From: Dehalococcoidia bacterium
GTDB taxonomy: Bacteria; Chloroflexota; Dehalococcoidia; Tepidiformales; Tepidiformaceae
DNA length: 64,000 bases
Direction of reading: 5' to 3'
Assembly: GCA_022824925.1 (NCBI GenBank)
Contig: JAJDYW010000024.1
Coordinates: 62,001-126,000 of the forward strand
Each line of letters opens with the position of its first letter. Within the stretch, counting starts at the first letter, position 1. Below are positions 5,946 to 14,040 of the stretch, one piece after another. The notes beneath the pieces were generated by a model. It searched no databases. It was given only the letters and a program-made list of their open reading frames with translations, and was not told where the DNA came from. Made by a program: the position numbers and the translations under genes.

Positions 5946-8356
5946 GCGCGGAGGGTGGCGCCGAGGTCCTGCTCGAGCCGCCGGAGGAGGCCCTGCTCGA
6001 GACGCACCACGTCCCGTTCGCCGAGCGTGCGGTCCTCGGCGCGGAAGCGCAGCGCGAGGGCGAGCGACTTCCGGCCGGCGGGCACGCCCTCCCCGCGGTA
6101 CTCGTCGAACACGTCGGCGCTGATGCGCACACCGCGAGCGCGATGTGTGCGGATGACCTCCAGGAGGGCGGAGGCGGGCGTGGCGGCGGGCACGAGGAGG
6201 GCGAGGTCGCGGCGAGCCTCGGGGTAGCGGCTGGGGGGTGCGTAGTCGGGGCGCTCCGGGATCGCGCGGGTAAGAGGCTCGAACCACAGTTCGAGCAGGA
6301 ACACCGGCTCCTCGATGTCGAAGGCGGCGGCCACCTCGGGATGCACCTGGGCGACTACCCCGACGGCCTCATCGCCGACGGAGACGGCGGCGGTATGCCC
6401 GGACAGGAGGGCGTACTCTTCGCCGGGTTCGAACGAACCCTCGACGCCGAGGTCGTCGAGGATCGCCTCGACGGCGCCCTTCGCGTCGAAGAAATCGAGG
6501 CGCTCGGGGCCGGGGCGTTCCCAGCGCTCGAGCCGCTGCCCCCCGAGGACGGCGCAGACGACCGGCCGCTCGTGGGGGAGGTCGGCCTCGGTGGGGAGGT
6601 ACTCAACGCCGACCTCGAAGAGGCGCATGGCGGCGTCCTCGTGGTGGCGATTGCCCGCGTAGGCGGTCAGCAGCGACCCGCGGAGCGAGGTGCGCAGGAA
6701 GGTGTGCTGGGAGGCGACGGGGTTGGCCACCGCGATCGGCCGGGCGCGGTCCTGGTCGTCAGCGGCGACGACGCGCCCGAGGATGTCGTCGGAGGTGAGG
6801 GTGTAGCTGATCACCTCCTGGAACCCGAGCCCCGCGGCCAGCGACCGGACACGTTCGCGAACGCGCTCCAGGGGCCGCGGTTGGGCGGCGGGGAGGGCGC
6901 CCCGGAGCACCGTCGTCGGGAGACGCTCGTAGCCGTGCACCCGGATGAGCTCCTCCACGACATCGTCGGGGAGGGCGACATCGGGGCGCCAGTACGGCGG
7001 GGTCACCTCGTAGGCCGCGTCATCGCCGGTGACCTCGAAGCCGAGGGCGGTGAGGATGCGGCGCACCTCGGCGGGGTCGATGGCGATGCCGAGCACTTGC
7101 TCGATACGGGCGGCGGTGAGGGTGATGCGGGGGCTCGGGAGGGGCGTGGGGAAGACGTCGACGAGGCCCGCCGCGGGGCGACCGCCCGCGACCTGCTCGA
7201 GCAGGTGGAGGGCGCGCGCCTGGGCGTAGGGGGCGAGGTCGGGGCCGATGCCCTTCTCGAACCGCAGCGAGGCTTCGCTACGCAGCCGCAACTGCGTCGA
7301 GGTGCGGCGGATCGAGCCGGGGTGGAAGTTGGCGACTTCGAGGAGGACCGTGCTGGTGGACTCGGAGACCTCGCTGTTCCCGCCGCCCATGATGCCGGCG
7401 ACGGCCACCGGTCCCTCGCCGTCGCAGATCATGAGCATCTCCGGATCGAGGTCGCGCTCGACCTCGTCGAGGGTCGTGAGGCGCTCGCCGGGGCGGGCGC
7501 GGCGGGGGCGGATCTCGGCGCCGCGCACGAGCTCGTAGTCGAAGGCGTGCAGGGGTTGGCCCGTCTCGAGCATGACGTAGTTGGTCACGTCGACGACGTT
7601 GTTGATGGGGCGCATGCCCGCGCGGGCGAGGCGCTGCTGCATCCACGGCGGGGAGGGGCCCACCTCGACTCCCTCGACGATGCCGGCGGTGAAGCGGCGG
7701 CAGAGGTCGGGCGCCTCGATCGTGACGGAGACGAAGTCGGAGGCAGGGCGGCCGGACTCCGCGTAGCCGAGGTCGGGCTCGCGCAGGGGTTGGCCCGTGA
7801 CGGCCGCGACCTCGCGGGCGAACCCGAGGATGCCGAGCAGATCGGCGCGGTTCGCCCAGGTGGAGACGTCGAACACGACATCACCGATGGCATCGACGAG
7901 AGACGCGCCGATGGCGCAGTCCCCGGGCAGGACGAGGATGCCCTCGTGGTCGTCGCTGAGGCCGAGCTCCTTCTCGCTGAGGACCATGCCCGCCGAATCG
8001 ACGCCACGGATGGCGCGGAGCTTCAGCTTCGAGCGCTTGCCCGTATGCCCGTCGACGAGCATCGCGCCTTCGGTCGCGAAGGCGACCTTCTGCCCGGCGG
8101 CGACGTTGGGGGCGCCGCAGACGACGGTCCGCGGGCCCTCGCCCACGTTCACGGTGGCGAGCACGAGGCGGTCGGCGTTGGGGTGGGGGTCGACGGCGAG
8201 CACCTCGGCCACGCGCACGAGCTCCGGGTCCCAGTGCTCGCCGATCACCTCCCAGCCCTCGACCTCGGCGATGGCGTCCGTGACACGCGCGGCGAACTCG
8301 GCGGGTGGCAAGTCGACATCGACGTAGTCGCGCAGCCAGGAGAGCGGCAGCTTCAT
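5942..8356 (-). CDS. pheT: Phenylalanyl-tRNA synthetase beta subunit
   Basis: Beta chain of the alpha2-beta2 enzyme that charges tRNA-Phe. At 804 residues it is full length. It starts MKLPLSWLRDYVDVDLPP, followed by an EMAP/tRNA-binding domain (about 40-150, NADRLVLATVNVGEG). The B3/B4 editing domain contains the PINNVVDVTNYVM strand and HAFDY. The B5 domain and the catalytic-like core (ANPVASQHTFLRTSLRGSLL) come next. The C-terminal ferredoxin-fold anticodon-binding domain (SRYPEARRDLALLVP) ends it. It lies downstream of pheS with a 59-bp gap that contains a heptamer repeat. Confidence 0.97.
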   Translation of the reverse strand: MKLPLSWLRDYVDVDLPPAEFAARVTDAIAEVEGWEVIGEHWDPELVRVAEVLAVDPHPNADRLVLATVNVGEGPRTVVCGAPNVAAGQKVAFATEGAMLVDGHTGKRSKLKLRAIRGVDSAGMVLSEKELGLSDDHEGILVLPGDCAIGASLVDAIGDVVFDVSTWANRADLLGILGFAREVAAVTGQPLREPDLGYAESGRPASDFVSVTIEAPDLCRRFTAGIVEGVEVGPSPPWMQQRLARAGMRPINNVVDVTNYVMLETGQPLHAFDYELVRGAEIRPRRARPGERLTTLDEVERDLDPEMLMICDGEGPVAVAGIMGGGNSEVSESTSTVLLEVANFHPGSIRRTSTQLRLRSEASLRFEKGIGPDLAPYAQARALHLLEQVAGGRPAAGLVDVFPTPLPSPRITLTAARIEQVLGIAIDPAEVRRILTALGFEVTGDDAAYEVTPPYWRPDVALPDDVVEELIRVHGYERLPTTVLRGALPAAQPRPLERVRERVRSLAAGLGFQEVISYTLTSDDILGRVVAADDQDRARPIAVANPVASQHTFLRTSLRGSLLTAYAGNRHHEDAAMRLFEVGVEYLPTEADLPHERPVVCAVLGGQRLERWERPGPERLDFFDAKGAVEAILDDLGVEGSFEPGEEYALLSGHTAAVSVGDEAVGVVAQVHPEVAAAFDIEEPVFLLELWFEPLTRAIPERPDYAPPSRYPEARRDLALLVPAATPASALLEVIRTHRARGVRISADVFDEYRGEGVPAGRKSLALALRFRAEDRTLGERDVVRLEQGLLRRLEQDLGATLRA

Positions 8357-8380
8357 GCGAGCGCTCCCGTAGCGTCATCC

Positions 8381-8412
8381 AGCCAACAGCCAACAGCCAA
8401 CAGCCAACAGCC
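8381..8412. repeat. Heptanucleotide tandem repeat (AGCCAAC)x4 between pheS and pheT
   Basis: Four perfect head-to-tail copies of AGCCAAC plus a partial AGCC fill most of the 59-bp gap between pheS and pheT. It is non-coding in the predicted annotation. Copy-number change here would alter pheS-pheT spacing by 7-bp steps without touching either protein. Confidence 0.85.
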
Positions 8413-8415
8413 TCC

Positions 8416-9471
8416 CTAAAACTGCCTGAGGAACCGCAGATCGTTCTGGTAGAAGTGGCGGATGTCTTCGATGCCCCAGCGGAGCATGGCCACCCGCTCG
8501 ATGCCGACGCCGAAGGCGAAGCCCGTGTATTTCGAGGAGTCGTAGCCGGCGTTCTCGATGATCTCGGGATGGACCATGCCGGCGCCGAGGATCTCGATCC
8601 AGCCGGTCCCGTGGCAGGTGCGGCAGTCGCTCCCGTCGGCGCGGCAGAGGAAGCAGTCGATCGCCATCTCCACGCCGGGCTCGACGAAGGGGAAGTAGCT
8701 GTGGTGGAAGATGATGCGGCGGTCCTCGCCGAAGAGGCGGCGGGCGAAGGCGTAGAGCGTCCCCTTGAGGTCGCTCATGCGAACGCCCTCGTCGACGGCG
8801 AGCCCCTCGATCTGGGTCAGCATCCACTCGTGGGTGGCGTCGGTCGCCTCCTGGCGGTAGCACTTGCCGGGAACGATGACGCGCACGGGGGGGTCGGTCT
8901 GCTCCATCACGCGGATCTGGTTGGGGGACGTGTGGGTGCGCAGGAGCATCTGACGCTCGCCGTCGAAGAGCGTGTCGATCCAGATGGTGTCCCACATGTC
9001 GCGGGCGGGGTGGTCCTCGGGGATGCGGACGGCGTCGAAGTTGTAGCGCGCCCACTCGACTTCGGGACCTTCGAACACGCGGAAGCCCATCTCCGCGAAG
9101 GCGTCGATGCAGTCGTGCATCGTCTGCGTGACGGGGTGGAGGCGACCTGACGACTGCGGGCGGCCGGGAAGGGTGACGTCGAGGGCGGCGTCGGCGGAGA
9201 GAGCGGCGATCTCGCCGGCCCGAGCCGCCTCGCGGCGGGCCTCAAGCTCACCTTCGAGGGTCGCCTTGAGCTGGTTGAGGGACTGGCCGAGCGCGGCGCG
9301 CTGCTCGGGGGGCGCGTCCTTGAGGGCGCGCAGGCGCAGAGTCAGGCGGCCATCGCGACGGCCGAGCCAGTCGGCGCGCCAGGCCTCGCGCTCCGCCTCG
9401 CCGTCGGCGTGCGCGAGGGCCTCCAGCGCCTCCGCACGGAGCGCATCAACTTCCGCTTCAATCGTGGACAT
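8416..9471 (-). CDS. pheS: Phenylalanyl-tRNA synthetase alpha subunit
   Basis: Catalytic alpha chain of PheRS, 351 residues. A coiled-coil N-terminus (MSTIEAEVDALRAEALEAL, to about residue 90) docks tRNA. The class II core follows with HPVTQTMHDCIDAFAEMGF, motif 2 (CYRQEATDATHEWMLTQIEG) and motif 3 (GFAFGVGIERVAMLRWGI). The phrase FFxPHHS-type phenylalanine pocket is represented by HHSYFPFVEPGVEM. The ATG at 9471 is preferred. A GTG two codons earlier is only 5 nt from a perfect TATAAT box and so is less likely. First gene of the pheS-pheT-small-Cys-protein operon. Confidence 0.96.
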   Translation of the reverse strand: MSTIEAEVDALRAEALEALAHADGEAEREAWRADWLGRRDGRLTLRLRALKDAPPEQRAALGQSLNQLKATLEGELEARREAARAGEIAALSADAALDVTLPGRPQSSGRLHPVTQTMHDCIDAFAEMGFRVFEGPEVEWARYNFDAVRIPEDHPARDMWDTIWIDTLFDGERQMLLRTHTSPNQIRVMEQTDPPVRVIVPGKCYRQEATDATHEWMLTQIEGLAVDEGVRMSDLKGTLYAFARRLFGEDRRIIFHHSYFPFVEPGVEMAIDCFLCRADGSDCRTCHGTGWIEILGAGMVHPEIIENAGYDSSKYTGFAFGVGIERVAMLRWGIEDIRHFYQNDLRFLRQF

Positions 9472-9482
9472 CGGCACGGAGA

Positions 9483-9488
9483 ATTATA
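9483..9488 (-). promoter_or_regulatory. Consensus TATAAT -10 box of pheS
   Basis: A perfect TATAAT on the minus strand ends 11 nt before the pheS ATG. No Shine-Dalgarno sequence lies between, so the mRNA is probably leaderless. No good -35 hexamer was found at 16-18 nt. Confidence 0.6.
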
Positions 9489-9599
9489 GGTAGGGCTCGG
9501 TGACAGGCGAGCCGACTGGCCTCCGGGCAGCTCGAAAGGGTCGGTGAAGGTCCCGATGCGTCTTTACCTTCGCCGTGTGGCGCACTCATGGGAGGGGCC

Positions 9600-9605
9600 T
9601 AGACT
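9600..9605 (+). promoter_or_regulatory. Possible upstream -10 (TAGACT) for the molybdoenzyme operon
   Basis: TAGACT followed by GG resembles the other boxes in the window but lies over 100 nt before the start codon. It may be an alternative promoter. Confidence 0.25.
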
Positions 9606-9653
9606 GGGGCGGGGGGCGAAACGCCGAAGCACAAAGCGGCTGGTTCGCCCGGC

Positions 9654-9659
9654 TACACT
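9654..9659 (+). promoter_or_regulatory. TACACT -10 box of the molybdoenzyme operon
   Basis: GGCTACACTGG is nearly the same as the box before the methyltransferase gene at 15331. It lies 53 nt before the ATG that has a ribosome site, and 17 nt before an alternative GTG with none. Confidence 0.45.
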
Positions 9660-9712
9660 GGTAGCGGCCACAAGGCGTGGCTCTGCAGGCGGCGCGGCAA
9701 CAGGGGGTGGGC

Positions 9713-11614
9713 ATGCTGCAGCAACTTCGGGCGATGTGGCCGGGAGCGCTGGCGGGGCTGGTCGCCATCGCCGTGGGGCTGGCGGTCTCTGAGCTGGTGG
9801 CGCGGCTCGTCGTCGGCGCTTCGCTCGTGGTCGCCATCGGCGACATCGTCATCGACAACTCGCCGGGCGCCGTCTCCAAGTGGGCGATCGACACCTTCGG
9901 CGAGAACGACAAGCCCGTGCTGGTCGCCGGCATCACCGTCGCAACGCTCGCCCTCGGAACCGTGTTCGGGGCGCTCTCGCTGCGCTTCTGGCCGGTTGGC
10001 ATCGTCGGGTTCTCCGTTCTCGCCATCGTCGGCGGGCTTGCCGCCGCCCACGACCCGCTGGTGTCCGACATCGACGCGGCGATCACGGCCTTCGCCGCAG
10101 GGGTCGTGGCCGTGGGAACGCTCTTCGGCCTGACCTGGGTCTCGTCGGCATCCCGCCGTGAGGCGGACCCCGGGGACGGCGACGCCGACGGCCCGCGCCT
10201 TGGGCGACGGCGCTTCCTCTACCTCGCCACGGGCGGGCTGGTGGGAGCGGCGGTGATGACGCCCCTGGTGCGGCGATTCGTCGACCTGTCCGTCGACGTG
10301 GACGCGCAGCGGGCGGCCATCGTGCTGCCAAGCGCGGCCAGGTCCTCCCGCACGCAAGAGGCGGAGGCGACGGCCACCCCCACACCCGCGGCGGCCACGG
10401 CCACGCCCGCCGCAACCCCCGAGGCGACCGCTACGGCAGCGGCCACGGCCACGCCACCTGCCGGGGACACGGACGACGACATGACGGAGGACGAATCCTC
10501 ATCCAGCGCGGACCCCACCCCGGAAGGCACGCCACCCGGCGAACAAGCCGACATGGTGGATGAGGCAGAAGCCGACGCTACCGCGGAGGCGACCCCGGAA
10601 CCAACGCCAGAACCAACGCCAGAACCGACGCCGGAGCCCACTCCCGAGCCAACCCCGGAGCCCACGGCGGTCGTGCGGGCAGGCCCGGAGACAGTGCCCG
10701 GCATCTCGCCCCTGGTGACCCCGAACGACCGCTTCTACCGCATCGACACCGAGCTCTCGGTGCCGCGCATCGACCTTGAGGACTGGCGGTTGACGGTCAA
10801 GGGGATGGTCAACCAGGAGATGGAGTACACATTCAACGACCTCCTGGAGAAGAGCCTGCAGGAAGAGGCGGTGACGCTTGCCTGCGTCTCGAACCGGGTT
10901 GGGGGCAGCCTCGTTGGGAACGCCTACTGGCTGGGCGTGCCCCTCGGGTCGCTCCTCGATGAGGCCGGGATCGAGGGCGGGGCCACGCAGATCGTCGGGC
11001 GTTCGGTCGATGGCTTCACCGTGGGCTTCCCCACGAACGTCGCCCTCGACGGGCGCAAGTCGATGGTCGTCGTGGGGATGAACGGCGAGCCGCTGCCCGC
11101 CGACCACGGGTTCCCCGCGCGATTGATCGTGCCGGGCATGTACGGCTACGTCTCGGCCACCAAGTGGCTGCGGGAGATCGAGCTGACGACCTGGGAAGGC
11201 TTCGACGCCTACTGGGTCGGGCGCCGCGGCTGGGCGAAGGAGGGGCCGATCAGGCTCCAGTCGCGCATCGACGTGCCGCGGGACGAAGCCACGGTCAGGG
11301 CCGGCAACGTACGCATCGCGGGTGTCGCGTGGGCCGGGCTGAAGGGCATCAGCGGCGTACAGGTGCGCCCCCGCCGGATGCACGATGAGGCGCAGTCGGG
11401 CGACGACGAGTGGCTCGACGCGCTCCTCGGCGAGGAGCTCTCGGACAGCACCTGGCGGCAGTGGGTCGTCGACTGGGAGGCCACGGAGGGCAGCTACGAC
11501 CTGGAAGTGCGCGGCATCGACCGCAGCGGCAACGTGCAGACGGCGGAGATGATGCCGCCGAAGCCCAGCGGGGCCACCGGGCACCACATCATCCAGGTGA
11601 GCGTTGACGCCTAG
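9713..11614 (+). CDS. Membrane-anchored sulfite-oxidase-family molybdopterin oxidoreductase
   Basis: Predicted extracytoplasmic molybdoenzyme of 633 residues. Hydrophobic segments lie at about 10-48, 68-90, 94-111 and 122-142. A twin-arginine motif follows (R165-R166-R167-F168-L169) leading into a last hydrophobic segment at 169-187. A Thr/Ala/Pro/Glu-rich linker of about 110 residues contains six TPEP repeats. The C-terminal half is a sulfite-oxidase-type Moco domain with the metal-ligand Cys in LACVSNRVGG (C391) and FPARLIVPGMYGYVSATKW, then a Mo-co dimerisation domain. There is no haem domain. The ATG has an AGGGGG site. A GTG 36 nt upstream lacks one. The stop overlaps the next gene by 11 bp. 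The substrate is unknown. Confidence 0.85.
   Translation: MLQQLRAMWPGALAGLVAIAVGLAVSELVARLVVGASLVVAIGDIVIDNSPGAVSKWAIDTFGENDKPVLVAGITVATLALGTVFGALSLRFWPVGIVGFSVLAIVGGLAAAHDPLVSDIDAAITAFAAGVVAVGTLFGLTWVSSASRREADPGDGDADGPRLGRRRFLYLATGGLVGAAVMTPLVRRFVDLSVDVDAQRAAIVLPSAARSSRTQEAEATATPTPAAATATPAATPEATATAAATATPPAGDTDDDMTEDESSSSADPTPEGTPPGEQADMVDEAEADATAEATPEPTPEPTPEPTPEPTPEPTPEPTAVVRAGPETVPGISPLVTPNDRFYRIDTELSVPRIDLEDWRLTVKGMVNQEMEYTFNDLLEKSLQEEAVTLACVSNRVGGSLVGNAYWLGVPLGSLLDEAGIEGGATQIVGRSVDGFTVGFPTNVALDGRKSMVVVGMNGEPLPADHGFPARLIVPGMYGYVSATKWLREIELTTWEGFDAYWVGRRGWAKEGPIRLQSRIDVPRDEATVRAGNVRIAGVAWAGLKGISGVQVRPRRMHDEAQSGDDEWLDALLGEELSDSTWRQWVVDWEATEGSYDLEVRGIDRSGNVQTAEMMPPKPSGATGHHIIQVSVDA
10592..10663 (+). 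repeat. Six in-frame TPEP repeats in the linker of the molybdoenzyme
   Basis: Twelve-base units encode Thr-Pro-Glu-Pro six times in a row. Synonymous differences between units show the repeat is kept at the protein level. Proline-rich repeats of this kind usually form stiff extended spacers outside the membrane. Confidence 0.85.
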
Positions 11615-13715
11615 GCTGGCGGCTATCGCACTCATCGCGGCGGGGGCGCTCATCGCCACCGCCTGCGGAGGCGGTACGGGCGAGGGGGCGGAGGAGTCCG
11701 GCCCGGACGCACGGACGCCAGCCGCCGAGGCCGGCCGCGAGACCACTCCGGAGGGCCGCCAGACCGGCACGGCGGAACCGTCCGGTCAGCCCACGCCCGA
11801 AGCGGAGGTCGAGAACCCGGCGCCGGAGTTCCCGCCGGGGTTGACGTGGTTCAACGTGAGCGAGCCGCTCAGCTTCGCGAAGCTGCGGGGCAAGATGGTC
11901 ATCCTCGACTTCTGGACGCAGGGCTGCATCAACTGCCAGCACATCATCCCCGACCTGGAGCGGCTGGAGCGCGAGTTCCCCGACAGCCTCGTCGTGATCG
12001 GCGTGCACACGGGGAAGTACACCGAGGAGCAGGAAGACGACGCCGTGGCGGAGGCGATCGAGCGCTACGAGCGCAGACACCCGGTCGTGAACGACCCGGA
12101 CTACGTCGTGTGGCGGCGGTGGGGGATACGGGCCTGGCCGACGGTCGTGCTCATCGATCCGCTCGGGAGCGTCGTCGGCGGGGCGTCGGGCGAGCAGGTG
12201 TACGAACGCTTCCAGCCCGTCGTGCAGCAGGTCCACGACGAGTTCAGCGCGCGCGGCCTGATCGACCCGACGCCGATCCCGCTGCAGCTCGAAACGCGCG
12301 TGGCGTCGACGTTCCTCTCGTTCCCGAGCGAGGTGCTGGTCGACGAGCCGGGCGGGCGCATCTTCATCGCCGACGCCGGGCACCACCGCATCGTCGTCAC
12401 CGACCTCGGCGGGCGTGTCATCACCGCCTACGGCTCGGGAGCGGCCGGCTTCTCAGACGGAGCACCGGGCGAGGCACGCTTCCGCGACCCGCAGGGACTC
12501 GAGCTATCCCCGGACGGGGGAACCCTCTGGGTGGCGGACACGCGGAACCACGCGCTGCGAGCGGTCGACCTGGGAACCGGCGAGGTCCGGACAATCGCCG
12601 GGACGGGCAGAAGGGCCTACCAGTTACCCACGGGCGACCCCCTGGGCTCCGACCTGGCCTCACCCTGGGACATCCACCATCACGGGGAATCCCTCTACAT
12701 CGCCAACGCGGGCACGCACCAGATCTGGGTGCTGGACCTCGACGCCAACCACCTGAGCGTGTTCGCGGGCACGGGGCGGGAGGACATCGACGACGGCCAC
12801 CGGCTGGACACGGCGACGCTCGCCCAGCCCAGCGGCCTGGCCGGCGACGACACCCACCTGTACTGGGTCGACGCCGAGTCGAGCTCCCTGCGGCGCGTCC
12901 CCTTCGCGGGGACGGGCGACGTGGAGACGCTCATCGGGACGGGACTGTTCGACTGGGGCGACGCCGACGGGCCCGCAGGCGCGGCCCAGATCCAGCACGC
13001 GCAGGGTCTCGCGCTCGGGGATGGCGTGGTCTACGTGGCCGACACCTACAACCACAAGGTGCGGGCGCTCTCGCTGGCCGACTTCTCCGTGACGACCGTC
13101 GCGGGCGAAGGCAAGCGGGCATGGATCGACGGCACGGGCGCCGGCGCCGCCTTCGAGGAACCCAACGCGCTCAGCCTCGCGGGGGGCCGGCTCTACCTGG
13201 CCGACACGGGCAACCACATCATCCGGGTCATCGACCCCGCCTCGGGGACGGTCTCGACGCTGTCGCTGACGAACCTGGCGGCGGCGAACCCGATGCTGCC
13301 CGAGGACCGCGTGCTGCGGGTGCGGCTGCCGACGCAGGTGGTGGCGCCCGGCGTGACCACGCTGCGCATCACCTTCCGGTCGCCGGAGAACGCGCACCTG
13401 AACAGCGCCGCGCCGGGCCGCTTCGAGCTGCGATCGAGCAGCGATACGGTCGCGCGCCTCGGCGAGAGCACGCTGACGTGGCGCACGGACGAACCCTCGG
13501 TGACGCTCCCGGTCCCGATCGAGCTGTCGGAAGGGGAGGCGGAAATCACGGGCGAGGGCGTGGTCTACTTCTGCCGCACGGGGGAGGAGGCGCTCTGCCT
13601 GATCCAGCGCGTGGAGCTGGTGGCCCCGATCCGGGTCAGCGCGACGGCCTCGGCGGGCGAGGTCGTCGTCGAGTACCTGCTGCCCGCGACGGATGCAACG
13701 TACGGCGGTTCTTGA
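11604..13715 (+). CDS. Lipoprotein with thioredoxin-like domain and NHL repeats (NHLRC2-like)
   Basis: A 703-residue predicted secreted lipoprotein. The N-terminus has a short charged region, a hydrophobic core and a lipobox-like ATAC ending at C21. A Pro/Thr/Glu-rich linker follows. A TlpA/thioredoxin-like domain comes next with CxxC at C108-C111 (FWTQGCINCQ). Several NHL beta-propeller blades (about residues 230-540, e.g. VADTRNHALRAVDL, VADTYNHKVRALSL, LADTGNHIIRVID) and a C-terminal beta-sandwich complete it. The same domain pair is known in the NHLRC2 family. The TTG start lies inside the end of the molybdoenzyme gene, preceded by AGGTGA, so the two are translationally coupled. Inference: it may keep the molybdoenzyme or its partner reduced. 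Confidence 0.85.
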   Translation: MTPRLAAIALIAAGALIATACGGGTGEGAEESGPDARTPAAEAGRETTPEGRQTGTAEPSGQPTPEAEVENPAPEFPPGLTWFNVSEPLSFAKLRGKMVILDFWTQGCINCQHIIPDLERLEREFPDSLVVIGVHTGKYTEEQEDDAVAEAIERYERRHPVVNDPDYVVWRRWGIRAWPTVVLIDPLGSVVGGASGEQVYERFQPVVQQVHDEFSARGLIDPTPIPLQLETRVASTFLSFPSEVLVDEPGGRIFIADAGHHRIVVTDLGGRVITAYGSGAAGFSDGAPGEARFRDPQGLELSPDGGTLWVADTRNHALRAVDLGTGEVRTIAGTGRRAYQLPTGDPLGSDLASPWDIHHHGESLYIANAGTHQIWVLDLDANHLSVFAGTGREDIDDGHRLDTATLAQPSGLAGDDTHLYWVDAESSSLRRVPFAGTGDVETLIGTGLFDWGDADGPAGAAQIQHAQGLALGDGVVYVADTYNHKVRALSLADFSVTTVAGEGKRAWIDGTGAGAAFEEPNALSLAGGRLYLADTGNHIIRVIDPASGTVSTLSLTNLAAANPMLPEDRVLRVRLPTQVVAPGVTTLRITFRSPENAHLNSAAPGRFELRSSSDTVARLGESTLTWRTDEPSVTLPVPIELSEGEAEITGEGVVYFCRTGEEALCLIQRVELVAPIRVSATASAGEVVVEYLLPATDATYGGS

Positions 13716-13770
13716 CAGCCCCGAGAGGGGGCCGAATCATGGCGGGACCATTCCGACCGAGGAGGAGCCC

Positions 13771-14019
13771 GTGGTTCGAGGGTATGTCCTGATTGAGACC
13801 GATGTTGGTAGCGCCAAGGCCGTGGGCGCCGCCGCCGCCGCGCTGACCTACCCGGGCGCGTCCGTGCTCGCCGTGGACACGGTGACGGGCCCGTACGACG
13901 TGATCGTGCAGCTCGAGGCCGCCGACCTCGACACCCTCGGGACGGCCATCACCGACGCCATCCAGACCGTGACGGGCGTCCAGCGCACGACGACCTGCCT
14001 GGCGGTGCGCCTCGGCTAG
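13771..14019 (+). CDS. Stand-alone Lrp/AsnC ligand-binding (RAM) domain protein
   Basis: An 82-residue protein that is only the effector-binding domain of Lrp/AsnC regulators, with no helix-turn-helix. It reads GYVLIETDVGSAKAVGAA, a VDTVTGPYDVIVQLEA strand pair with the conserved G-x-YD, and a TTTCLAV end. The GTG start was chosen because AGGAGG lies 6 nt upstream. An upstream in-frame ATG would add 26 residues that do not match the family. Such stand-alone RAM proteins bind amino acids or related ligands and can co-assemble with full Lrp proteins. It lies 21 bp before moeA and may be co-transcribed with it. Confidence 0.85.
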   Translation: MVRGYVLIETDVGSAKAVGAAAAALTYPGASVLAVDTVTGPYDVIVQLEAADLDTLGTAITDAIQTVTGVQRTTTCLAVRLG

Positions 14020-14040
14020 GCCTCCCGCAACAGCAGTACC

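Noticed and set aside
5711..8419. 902-codon plus-strand frame opposite pheT
   Set aside because: Shadow of pheT, which has full domain-level identity; no family match and it crosses the heptamer repeat.
10592..10663. Short repeats resembling a CRISPR-like array
   Set aside because: In-frame TPEP protein repeats with no unique spacers.
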